Assembly (NCBI GenBank): GCA_002104985.1
Contig: MCGO01000026.1
Coordinates: 248,001 to 312,000, forward strand
Direction: 5' to 3'
From: Rhizoclosmatium globosum
Lineage: Eukaryota > Chytridiomycota > Chytridiomycetes > Chytridiales > Chytriomycetaceae
DNA: 64,000 nt
Every line of letters starts with the position of its first letter. Within the stretch, counting starts at the first letter, position 1. The position numbers were made by a program, and so were the translations under genes. Shown here piece by piece: positions 37,101 through 49,744 of this stretch. The notes under the pieces were generated by a model. The model was not told the DNA's origin, did not search any database, and saw nothing but the letters and a program-made list of their open reading frames with translations.

Positions 37101-38533
37101 ACCAACGAATCGTTATTTGAGCAGACCTTCAATAAATTTTATACCTCTCTATTTAACTGAGACTCCCAAGGTTCTAAACCTTCACTCATGGTGAAATCAA
37201 GAGGCTGCACGATCTTTTCAAGACATTGAATCACGGCAAGACGAACCACAGTCTTCTTTGATTTCTCAAAATGATTAACGAGCTCTCGAATCAAGCGCAA
37301 CGTTTCGCTGGATTGATCCGGAGAAGGACGAGTGAAGATATAACGAACTGATGAAAGGACAAGAACGATTTCATCTGGTGTACGCTTCTGCGCAACATCC
37401 AGAACTGTAAACACTTGCTTGAGCACCTCTGTTTGACTATACAAAGAAATTTAATGAAAGTTTGGAATAATAAGTGGTCTACCTGATACTGCTTAAATCG
37501 CCAATGATAATTGCCCAACGAGTTGTGATCTTTTCAAACATTTTGGCCTCATGATCCATGGCAAGACGGCGAATAGACGCAGTTTTGAAATATGCATACG
37601 CATACTTAATGAATAGACTTTGTGTTTCGGCCTGGATTATGCTCTCGTCAAATTTATGGGAGATGCGAATGACCACATCGATAATTGCTAGAACAACGCT
37701 GGAACGCTAAAAATCATCCATTCAATGATAATCAGGGTTTAAATGCATAGTTTATATCATACCAAGAATTCGATGCTATCCGGATGTAAGCTTGGAATTT
37801 GAGGAATCCGTCGCGCAAAGTGTTCCCATCCGAATGGAGACTTGGACGCACCAGGGACTTCATTGGGCATTACAAGAAGTAAAGAGCGAATCAGAGAGTC
37901 ATAGTAATTCGTTGGTACAACTTCAATAAAGGACACGAAGTCAAGTTGGGCCTGATCCTTCAACGGAAAGGTGCCATCGCCACAATCCTATTTGTTGATC
38001 AGTGCCAGGTTCGCGCCGATGGAATAATGTAAATACTCACCCGAACGAAAGCTTTCACATTATTCAAGCGATTTGACATGGATTTCGCCAGTTCAATCTG
38101 CCAATTTGTGATGGAGTTTATGATTATATCGGCATTGAACTGGTACTCCATTTGATCCAGTTGAGCGTCCAGAACAACCATCTTCTGTCTAATTTGATCC
38201 GCGAGAAGGTAGTTTTCGGAGCGAATGGCTGCATCTTTCGCCTGTGATATCAATCAGTTTGACTGGAAGTGTCCCAAAGAGCCCCAGCTTACTGCATTCA
38301 TTTCATTTAAGCTCGCTTTAAGCTTCTCGAGATAGACCTAGCGAAGGGCATGATGTCAGTTTGTGATATCCTTGTGGCCAATTTGGACCCGCCAAACAAA
38401 CACTGCCCCAGACAACCAATTGAAACTCACCGTGTCTGCCTCAGCGGCTTTCGAAACAGCCTGTCCAATCGAATACTAAGGTACAGCCGAATGAGTTAGG
38501 TTAGACACGACCATTAAACACATGCCACACCAT
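31107..38533 (-). CDS. Furry/TAO3/MOR2 cell-morphogenesis scaffold protein
   Basis: Eighteen exons in one frame plus a short start exon, about 2,165 residues. Boundaries (5' to 3'): 38475-38431, 38337-38293, 38241-38041, 37987-37763, 37706-37483, 37436-37145, 37095-36659, 36609-36071, 36026-35657, 35611-34963, 34915-34829, 34784-33951, 33896-33725, 33672-32619, 32569-32434, 32388-32087, 32039-31691, 31640-31107. Furry proteins are large HEAT-like scaffolds that activate NDR/LATS kinases (RAM/MOR network), controlling polarity and morphogenesis. The best evidence is the stretch LQLFREVIRLLPFVPQPELV ... KKFPETR ... TIMLHLTALVRTWSKDFE, which follows the family's central region residue pattern; FFVKRREKIPVDCIDVVVEI fits an earlier block. 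The start is unsure: ATG 38533 gives a first exon of one or four codons. The first ~70 residues look like a coiled coil not expected in the family. Confidence 0.8.
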
Positions 38534-38632
38534 TCCGATTTTTCAAACTTAATATTTCTAAAATCAAAGTAAATAAATGTATTCCTCAAAAGACTCTTTA
38601 TTGAACATTAATATTCAAGGTTGCACGCAAAT

Positions 38633-39157
38633 TTACTTGTTAAGAACGACTCCGTCGAAGCGCTTCTTGTACCAGGCAATGGTCTCGTCCTTGGTGAGTC
38701 TGTGTGGGAATCCAACGCGTCCGTGGCAGTGCTTCTTACGGGCGACACGGTTTCCTGGGCGTCCCATGACGACGTAGAAGTCCATACCGTAAATACCGAT
38801 GGATGGGTCGTACTTGATACCCAAGTCAATGTGCTCCTGGATACCGAAACCGAAGTTTCCAGTGGCAGAGAAGTTGCTCTTCTTGAGCTCGTACTCCTTG
38901 ACCTTCAATCCACGCTCGAGGATTTCCTCAGCCTTTGGTCCACGGACGGTACAGTGAACGGCAATCTTTTCGTTACGACGGATACCGAAGGTACGGACGG
39001 TGTAACGAGCCTTGGAGTAGACTGGTTGTTGACCAGTGAGCTGCTCAAGAACCTTTGAGGCACGGGTGAGTCTGTCTCCGGATTCACCAACACAGATGTT
39101 GAGGCAGAGCTTCTCGAGCTTCAATTCACGGTTGACGTTCTGGGTCTGTTCCTCAGC
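38633..39157 (-). CDS. RPL11: 60S ribosomal protein L11 (uL5), first exon not found
   Basis: The exon shown encodes 174 residues from [20 protein letters not shown] through [81 protein letters not shown] and the end RFDGVVLNK: uL5 over its full length. It sits in the central protuberance of the large subunit and binds 5S rRNA. An acceptor (GTTATCACAG, with branch-like CTAAC) precedes the exon at 39158, and the frame needs only a start codon upstream, so a tiny first exon is expected in the next few hundred bases. I could not place it with confidence. Stop codon is 100 bp from the Furry start, same strand. Confidence 0.96.
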   Translation of the reverse strand, partial: AEEQTQNVNRELKLEKLCLNICVGESGDRLTRASKVLEQLTGQQPVYSKARYTVRTFGIRRNEKIAVHCTVRGPKAEEILERGLKVKEYELKKSNFSATGNFGFGIQEHIDLGIKYDPSIGIYGMDFYVVMGRPGNRVARKKHCHGRVGFPHRLTKDETIAWYKKRFDGVVLNK

Positions 39158-39698
39158 CTGTGATAACGAGTTAGCCAAACTGTTTCGAGGTCATGACAAG
39201 GGATAGGCAGGCATTGTAAGATTCGCTGCAGGACTCGGTGTGATCTTCCTCCTATACGTTGAGATCCCAATATCACTCCTGATGAATTCACTCATAATTG
39301 ATGTATTCGCTTTGATGGCAGGCTGAATTGGCCAGGGCCAGATAGCTACTGTAGAAGCAGGATGCCTCGAACGCCTGCATGTTCCACTAGAGGCCGCCTA
39401 CGCCATCAATAAGCAGTCTTTCCTCCCTCAATAGCTAGTTTGATGATCCAGAGGCATGTTGTAGTACTGTAGTTCGAGTGATGGATGTAGATGGGGGTGG
39501 GATGGACAGGTTGGTCACATGCCATTTTTGGTTGTGTTTCGTGTGGCCAAAACTTGACCCAACCCCCAGTCACAAGCTTCTTCCCCCCCAGCCGAATATA
39601 CAGGGAAATATTTAGAAAGGAGAATATCCATATGAATAATGTATTTTATGCTAAATAAGATCCCCTGAAAAACAAACACAGCAACAATCAGTTTGCCA
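39158..39698. other. Upstream region and probable first intron of RPL11
   Basis: About 540 bp before the cyclin stop codon. It should contain the RPL11 promoter, first exon and first intron. A well-placed minus-strand ATG (AAAAATGGCATGTGACC, near 39522) is a candidate start, but the obvious GT does not give the right phase. No other gene, RNA or repeat is evident. Confidence 0.5.
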
Positions 39699-40637
39699 CT
39701 ACTGGCCAATCACATATCGCGAAGAAGTCCTCACTAAGCTCACATAATACTGCTGCAATAGTTGATGGTTACAAGCCAGCCTCCAGTGAATCATTTGACA
39801 GAACTCGACTTCCAGCAGGTTTAATTCTTGCAGCGTGATACCACCGACTTTTGCAAAATGGGTATTGGTACAGTAAATATCCGAAACTGCTTTGCTTCCC
39901 GCTGTCAATGCGCTGATGAGGAAACGGTGTGATGTCAATGACGAGATGGTGAAGGTCTTGTGCAGATCACACATCCTAAATAATCTAATTTAGAATACTA
40001 TATATCGCAGATGAACTCCAGTTGGAAGTTGGGCATTATTTGATGAGATGAGTTGATATGAGGATGAGATAATCGCCCATTGCGCCAATTGCGCCATAAT
40101 TATCACGATGTAGATGTATCATTCTTCAATTCGAACGTTCGTGAAGGTATTCCGCATAATTTGACACAGTTGTTCTGATTGTGGTGTTGATGTATAACAA
40201 GACACACCTATCCACGTAAATGAGCAAGAGAAGTACCACGGCCTTTTCAATCGAAGCATATTTCACAATTCGTCGCACGTAATCCGATACAGAGATTCTG
40301 AGCAGGAAAAGCAGAGGGTGCATTTAGCAATTCAGGTAGGGTAACAACAGGCAAAGAAACACACCCAGGGACTGCTCGAGAGTGAAACCGAGTTAAATTG
40401 GCGTGGCTCAAAGGAATATTGTCGTTATGTACAATCAGGCGCTCTAAAAGCAGGTTGAGGTGAGTCAGCGCTTCTCCAACATCCAACGCCCGCCACCACC
40501 GCCACCGCCATCGCACCTAACATCTCTATAATCATCACAAGAATCGCCTCGATTGGGCAGTTGTCGAACTCGGGCGGAAGGACCGTTCGTCCTTGCGGAG
40601 TGACCATATTTGGAAGCAGAGGCGTCGACGCGGACAT
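39699..40637 (-). CDS. Pho80-like (PCL family) cyclin
   Basis: Four exons, 40637-40517, 40443-40365, 40297-40208 and 39975-39699, in frame, 188 residues. These cyclins partner Pho85-type kinases in phosphate, carbon and morphogenesis signalling. The cyclin box reads FDNCPIEAILVMIIEMLERL, NANLTRFHSRAVPG, SVSDYVRRIVKYASIEKAVV then LLLLIYVDR, SLTSHRFLISALTAGSKAVS, and NTHFAKVGGITLQELNLLEV followed by EFCQMIHWRL, which is the standard helix order of the Pho80 group. There is no destruction box and the protein is little more than the cyclin box. The last intron (~232 bp) is longer than the local norm. Divergent from GMD, 262 bp between start codons. Confidence 0.88.
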
Positions 40638-40899
40638 CTTTCAAGCTATTCGAGGCAATGTTCCCTGATGTGTAGTAATAGGCCAGAACGGTCGTAGTGT
40701 CAAATGCCAAACGTTTCCGTCCCCCTTTTTTCCGATACAGTTGTTGAATTCGGAAAATTTCAAGTGGAACGAAGAGAGACTCCTCAAATTAATATAATAT
40801 TACATTAATAACATTATTAGATAAGGTGAAGCAGTTTAATGAGCGGATTTAACGAGCGGAATTGTCGGTGAGTCTTGGGAAAAAAACAACATAAGAACA

Positions 40900-42541
<1,642 letters not shown>

Positions 42542-42665
42542 TGACAAATACCTCAATAATATATTGGACCTCTTCGGGAACACTTCAGCAAAACACATAC
42601 GTGAAAAACAAAAAATAAATAGCATTACAACGTTCATACACTTAAATCAGCTGTTGAGTTCAATG

Positions 42666-45600
42666 TTAACCCAAGAAAGTCGTCAAGTTGCCGTTTCGCA
42701 CCTGTCCAAAGGATCCCAACGATTCTCCACTAAACCTCCAATCGCATTCATCACGCACATAGCTAAATAAGTCACACTTGATATTCATCTTAGCATCGAA
42801 TTCGGGGAACTTGACGTTGGAAACTGCACGATCCACCCACTTTTCGGTTGTCGCGCGAGTATTCGCAGAAAGTTTCTGTTGTTAGAATCGCAATCGAAGC
42901 AATCAAAACGAAGCAAAATCGAAGGGAGAACAGTTATCGAGGTTACCTTTCCAACAATTGCAATAAATGATTCAAGGAAAATATCGGTCTCGCTCTTGGG
43001 TGTGTTGTCGGACAAAGAGGACGACTCGCTCACAAGAGTTGGTGTTTTGATGCGAGACGCATGGGTTCGAGTTTGAACACCCTTTTTCGGGGCTATGAGG
43101 TAATTAACCTCCAATCCATGCCTATAATATCCACAACTTACAACGAGAATGGGTCATCTTTACTTCCATTTGGCGTTTCACAACGTATTGGTTATTACTG
43201 TCTGGACTCTGCACGAAATGACGTTAGTAAGAACAAAGATGGTATCGGACACTCAACTGTCGTGGTAATTTCTTGCGAAAATGATGCGTATGATACAGTT
43301 CTGCATTAATAAGAACGTTATAAGTCTTGACGGCATAAGTTCAGATCCTTACTGAGCTGGTTTTGCACTCGTTCTTTGGTTCTTTGCGTTTGCGTCTTCA
43401 ACTTCCCCAACATCCCCCTTGATAATAGTGTCAGATCTACTTCTTGCATGACTCCGTGTCAATCGCGAAACTTCGGAATGACTGTTATCATCCTGCGATA
43501 ACGAATTCAGGGATATGCTCTCAACGTCATACTCATTTACCACTTTGGCATGCTTTCTTGATGCCAATTCCTTCTTTAGTGCTTTTCTCTGATCAACAGA
43601 CTCCAAGGAATCAAGATCTTCCAGACTACTTTCGTCTTCGTCATCAGATTCCTTTGGAAGTGGAGTTTCAAAAACGCGTCTACGCTTTCCCTCGCTGGCA
43701 GGTTCACGATGACTTGAAGACAAGTCCTTTCGTTTCATTGTTCCAGCTGAACCCGCGATCGACTGATGCTTTTTCTTTGAAGACGCAACGGCAGTTTGGC
43801 CAAGAGCACTTTTCTCCAACCCTCCTTGACTTTTTTCTTTACGCTGACTAAAACTGGTTGCTGAAACGCCAGTAAATTGAGATTGGGACGCACGAGTAGG
43901 AGTATTGACATGAGACAGAATAGATGATTCTTCGTCGCCGATACAGGAATCGGCAGAAGCCATTGAGACGAGCGGTTTTGAAGCTGATTTCTTCAGAGAC
44001 TGCTTTCTGTCGCTCTCTGGAACCTCTGATTTCTTAACTGCAGATGCTGGGCGTACTAAGTTGGTAGTGTCTTGCGTTCTGGACGAGGATAGCACCACAG
44101 ACTCTTTCACAGATTCCATCATTTGAGCTCGTTTTTTTGTTGAAGGTACTGGGGCTGGTGAACGTACAGATGTCTCGATTATGTGGGGAAGATCCAACAC
44201 CTCCTTTGACATAGTCGACAGATCCCGCTTAGTACCTTTTCTCTTTACCGAATTTTCCCCAGCACTTGGCTCTGCTAACTTTGAGATCTTGGACACTGTC
44301 TGAGGTAAACTACCAGATGACATTAGAGACGTATTCGGTTGGCGTGATGGAGTTCCGGTCAACTTGTGCACAGGTGGTGCATCTTCAACAGTAACCACAA
44401 GCGTTGAAGGCGACTTTGAGTTCGATGGTAACGACTTGATGGCTTGGATCGGGCCATTATCAACCACAAATTTGTCAAAATGCCCATCCATACGACTCGG
44501 AGACCCTGGATCCTTTGCAGTAGCAACTGAAGAACTTTTTTCATCTATAGTCGTCGCTTCTTCCACAAAGGCAACGATACTTGTACGCTTTTTGGCACCA
44601 AGAGGATTGACGTTTTTCTGAGGAGCAATTGGAATATCCAGGTCCACCTAATACAAATACTGAAAATGAGAGGGATGGCTTCAGGTTACAACAAACCTGA
44701 ACACGCTTGGTCGGCAGTAGTTTTGACTCAGCATCTGTATCCAGGGCCAATACAGCAAACTTTCCTTCAACAGCAACAGCTTTAGAATTTCGCCGAGTTT
44801 TCATGGCTGCAGACTTTGCTACCACCGGAGCTTCAACAAACTCCTCCTCCTCTTCGACGATTTTGTTCTTTCTTCCACGACTAAGGCGTTTCCCTTTCAC
44901 TGGAATGACAGCATCCTCTTTGACCGCATCAACTGAAGGCTTTTTGGTCAAGCGCCCTTTTCCCTTCTTTGGAGGTTGAACAACAGTTACTTCTGGTTCA
45001 TCGACAATTTCGTCCACTTCAGGTTCACATGTTTTAGGCTTTGGCTTCTGTCCCACAGTAATTGGTCCCGCCCTCGTTGGTTCCACGACTTGAGAATGAC
45101 GACCCTTCGCCAAGTTTGGCATCTTGGGTGTTGGCGGCAAAGGGATCTTCTCTTGTACCTTGTCAACCACAACAGCAGGTCTTCTCGAAGACACATTTGC
45201 AAGGGTGATTACAGGAGGCAAGTCTGGAATGTTTTGGCCATCATCGAATTCAATCTCAGTTATTGGTACAGAGAATTTTGGTGGTGGAATAGAGTCGATT
45301 TGGTCCAAGACATTTTCTGCCACTTGATACGATTGTGAAGCGTGCTTAGATTGAGAGGATGAAACTGGTTGATGGTTGTATCCGTGAGGAAGAAGTCGAG
45401 ATTCGTGCTTACTCGCTTTCGATCGTAAAAGTCAGTTCAACGAAGAAATGGCAGTTTCGACTCACAAGACATAGATCTATCAAATACGAGAGTCTCTTCA
45501 TCAAATGAATATCTTGCATTCGTGTAATCACCATCTGCCACAGCACACTCTCCACCAATTCTGTTACTATTAAAATTCGACTCTCCACGAGGTCCCGTTT

Positions 45601-47602
45601 CACCATGCAACGTAACAAACGTGCCAACGGAGAATTTAACGTTTTGAGAGCTTTCAGGCGAATTATCAGGCTGAAGAGAGTGTTACGAAGTTAGGAAGGG
45701 GTGCGTTAGGGAGAAAAAAATTGACCCAGCTTTCTGAACTCACCACATTATTGATATTCATTATTGTGATAATGTCATTGGCTGTAAAACTCTGTTAACA
45801 AGATGGCTTGAAGGAGTTGTTGTAAAAATACACTCACGTCCACCGGCAACAATTCCAGCAGTCCAAGATAAACTGACAACAAACGGGCCTTTTGGACCCA
45901 CTTTCACGTCAGAGCCAAGATTTAATGGAACAGACAAGAAGAGGGTGATGCCTAAGTTTGGTTCAATGTAATGAAGGACATCAACGGAAGAAACTGACCA
46001 ATATGATCGACTGAAAATGATTCCAATTTATCATAATTCACTTCAAATTGGATTTCATGCCCCTGCATAAGATTTAAATAGATTTCAGGACATAAAATCA
46101 AACAAACCTCTTTATCAATGAACGTAATGTGCACATAATCGAAATTGAAGTCCACCCAAAAGAAGTCACCAGATGGACTCTTCAACTGTGGATAGAATTT
46201 AGAAGTGTGTTTGCATTCGATGACAGTTCAAACCTCAGCAACAGTTCGCAGAGGATTCCCGACACGGTACAACAGAGCTTTAGCTTGAAATGTTTTCGGC
46301 CAACGAATAGTTGCTTCGTTTGTGGCGTTGTACTTCCAGAGATAAACACGAATCGCCTGGGGTCAAACTAGAATAAGTTTCGAGAGGAATCCAACAGCAG
46401 AAACAAACCGATATTGAGTTCAAATGCTGAATGTCTGTTGGGATATCGTTTCTGATTCGGAATTCGGGAGACGCCATCTTCGTGACTCTGCGAATGTATC
46501 ATTATTATCGATTAGAGAAGGCAGCAAAAGCGTACTTGATGCTCAATTGAAGGAGTTGATATTGCATGACTGAATCTGAATCAAAAGTAAGAGAATTGCA
46601 TGTTTTACCCAAACAAAGAGTACACGAAAACCTTCGATCCGGGCCCATCCAGTAATCATTCTCTTTCTGATGAATGCAGGCCTGTTAAGCTGTGTAATCG
46701 AGCTTGAAGCGAACTTACAAAGTCATGGGGTGATTCGCATCCAACCAAGCCACATTTTCCTGTTTCTTGATAAGAAGATAGAGAAGTTCGCAAGCCTAAT
46801 GATAAAATAGTTTTAGATTTGAAAGTCTGTTCAATGGAGGATATAGAATTCAAAGCAAGGTCGAACACCAGTACTCTAGCACAAGTCGTTTCTACTCATT
46901 TAATAATACACGTACATTTAACCGGTCATCCATATCAATAAACGTAGGATCATCTGATACAGAGTCATAACCGTTGTGGTGTTCGTCACAAGTTTCGTCG
47001 AGATCACGGATAGATTCGATGAATTCATCATTCGACATTCCCGTCTTTGTATTCACTTCCGAACCCAACACTGTAGTAATGAGAGGAAGCATCACGATTG
47101 GAGTTGCTATGAGTCTGTAGTCACAAGAAGATGTCGCTGGAAGTTTCAAAATAGCAGTCAAAGCGTTTAAGGCGGGAGACAAGAGACGCGCAGATGGGTC
47201 TTGGGGCGGGGACAGTTGAGATTGTTTGGGTGTGAACTGAAGAATGAAAGAGACGATTGACAGCAACGAAACGGGTAGATCCGGTGTTATTGGCGCAGTC
47301 GATTTTATCCAAGATGTCATGAGAGTATTGAGGGGCAAGTAAGCTGTGTCATTCGAGGCATTCAATTCAGTAATCTGGTGAGAATGGGTCTGAGTTTTCG
47401 ATGCAAAGGACGACAACAAGATACAAACAAGTTCCGATGCAATAGAAAGTAGTTCCGTGTGATGACTGTGACAGGAATCAGTGACTTCGCTTGTAAAGAG
47501 GTAAACAGCCAAGCATCACCGTTTCTTTTTCGCCTTCGCGGCTGTTGAAATTGCCACAGGGTTTTGATTGACGAGAGAGCGTTCGAGGTCGGCAAGGTGC
47601 AT
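42666..47602 (-). CDS. SYCP2/Red1-like meiotic chromosome-axis core protein (candidate)
   Basis: Seventeen exons joined in one frame, 1,331 residues: 47602-47520, 47465-46916, 46795-46719, 46681-46632, 46569-46536, 46487-46409, 46356-46234, 46185-46108, 46062-45999, 45951-45838, 45781-45744, 45670-45466, 45415-44697, 44647-43353, 43300-43199, 43121-42947, 42875-42666. Residues 1-~290 are helical and ARM-like (HHTELLSIASELVCILL, QYQLLQLSIKVTKMA). A beta-rich segment follows: ATIRWPKTFQAKALLY then GDFFWVDFNFDYVHITF and KLESFSVDHI. Its order and the W-x-DFN motif match the ARLD-to-Spt16M-like junction of vertebrate SYCP2. Then comes ~800 residues of Ser/Lys-rich, probably disordered sequence. 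SYCP2, plant ASY3 and yeast Red1 share this plan and build the meiotic axis with HORMA proteins. I see no strong terminal coiled coil, which tempers the call. Confidence 0.6.
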
Positions 47603-47748
47603 TTTAGGTTGAGGCAAGATTGGCTGTTTTAGGCGCGTGGTGGCTGATGGGATACTTTTTTTGGTGTTTGTTCGTTTCCTGGATTCGGATTTGGGAAACA
47701 CTTTTTTCGGACACACTTTCTTTTGTTGTTGGACAAACACTGAAAAGA

Positions 47749-49541
47749 ATGGCACGAAAGCCAGTTGAGGGGATGCTGTCGTCGAGCGATGGCGACGAAA
47801 GAGAAGACGACCACGACCAGAGCGACGTCGAAAGCAGCGAGGACGAACACGCGAACGCCACTCAGAGACTTCAGGCGAAACAGGCAAAACTGAAGGCAAA
47901 GGCGAAGGCGAAGCGGAGGATAAAGAAGCGGAGAACAAACGGTACTACTCCTTGCCTTACCTTGCCTTGCCTTGCCCACCTATCACACATTCGCACTCTA
48001 AACTGGTTTGTTAAGATGACATGGACCAAGACGATGACGACTCGGACGCCGATTCCGCTGAGGACGACAACGAAGACAACGAAGACAACGACGACGACGA
48101 GGACGACGACGACGAAGAGGACGAGGCTGAACTCCGCCAGCCTCAGACCCTCGAGGAAATGCGTAAACTGCGCAGAGACTACAGAGAGTTGCAGCAGGAA
48201 ATGGAGGGTGAGCTTGTTGCCTTCGGAACCCTCTCGCATAGACATCCACTGACACGGCTCTCTTTCAATCACAATCACAGATAACAAGGCTGAATGGGTC
48301 AAGCAAAACTCAGATGGCCTCATCATTGCCCTCACAAAGGCAAACTCCCTCTTTGATAGAGTCACAACAACTCAAGAAGCCTACCTCGACTCCCGTATCC
48401 TGACCGCCGCTGCGAATCTTTCGGTTGTTAAAGTAAACAATATGAAACTCTCTGGTCGTTCCCTCGACGTTTCTGACTTTTTGCGGCGCGTCAAACGTAA
48501 ATTGACTCCAAATTCCGGACGACAGAATGCCGATGATGACGATGCTGTTTTGGATTGGACTGCAATGAAGTCACAAGTATCAAACTGTGGCTTTGCTGCA
48601 CCAGCTCTTGAATTCCTGTGAGTTGTCTCTTTTCTATGCCATGTCCGATTCTTGAGCACCACACTACAAAATGGATGGAATACTGCTCGCAGAGTACATT
48701 CACATCTAGCTACGAATGCTTTCATCTTCTTCCAACTCCAACTCCAAAATACCGCACGATCAGTTACTTACACTCACTCATATAAAGCTATGGCCCTCTT
48801 GCCGTTGAGCCAAAAGCAAAGAGAGAAATCAAGCGCAATACCACTAGATTAACCAAGGACCCAGCTTTGCTCAAGAAGCCACAACAGGTGCATTTTAACA
48901 CAACTGAATGCCTGAGTTCTGAACAACTCTTCCCACACAAAACAGCTCAAGGAAGAAGATATCCAGAAAGCTGAGAACGAAACTTCAAAGGTTGTCGCTG
49001 CCATCATGAAAGTTCTACAAAAGAAGGGAAACATCAACTTTTTCGAGTTTGTTATCAACCCAACATCATTTAGCCAAAGGTAACAATGTTCTGTTGATTG
49101 GCATTGAATCTCAATATCGGTACAACAGTGTAGAAAACATATTCTACGTAAGTTTTCTGATTCGTGATGGTCACGTTGCAATCGACATTGACATTGAAGA
49201 TGGACAGCCAATCCTATGTAAATCCTGTTTTACTTTTTGATACTTATTTGTGCAATGGCTCAAATCAATTAATAGGCGTGGTACCCCCTGGAGAACGGGA
49301 TGACGATGGGGCTGACGGCGGCGGAAAGAAGCCTCAGAAACAACACGTCATTGAGTTGACATATGAGACATGGCGGGTAAGTTGAACGCCTCCTTTTTTG
49401 TAACTCTTAGGCCTGGTCTCATCGTTACGCATTTTGCAGGATATTATCAAAACGTATCATATCAAAGAGACTGTCATTCCGACACGGCCAAAGGAGGGCA
49501 GGCCTGCTGGGGCCAAGAATGATGGGAAGTGGTATGGTTAA
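47749..49541 (+). CDS. NSE4: SMC5/6 complex kleisin subunit NSE4
   Basis: Eight exons, 47749-47941, 48016-48207, 48281-48617, 48788-48887, 48946-49079, 49129-49217, 49276-49376 and 49440-49541, in frame, 415 residues. NSE4 is the kleisin that bridges the SMC5 and SMC6 heads in DNA repair and chromosome segregation. N-terminal: a long acidic run, then MRKLRRDYRELQQEME and NSLFDRVTTTQEAYLDSRIL (SMC6-neck-binding helices). C-terminal winged helix: GNINFFEFVINPTSFSQSVE with NIFYVSFLIRDG, the most conserved motif of the family, and HVIELTYETW. The Asp/Glu run (~48020-48130) is encoded by GAC/GAA/GAG-rich DNA and opens exon 2. Divergent from the SYCP2-like gene, 146 bp between start codons. Confidence 0.92.
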
Positions 49542-49744
49542 TTTGATATTTAAGTATGTTACTCTACTTGATGCGACGTATGTTTATCGAATAAAATGTC
49601 TTTTGTCTTTTATGAAGTGAGCTGGATCAAAAGAAGATCAAAAGACAAGTCCATTTGCGGGAATATTGCGACGAATCGGAAAAAGAGCGCTGATTTTGCC
49701 CTTCAGTTTTACATCACTTCATTCCTTCGCTCCCCCCTACCACC

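Noticed and set aside
46656..46868. Separate exon reading FDLALNSISSIEQTF in the SYCP2-like gene
   Set aside because: No donor exists within it; joining 46916 directly to 46795 keeps the frame and gives a helical ARM-like sequence.
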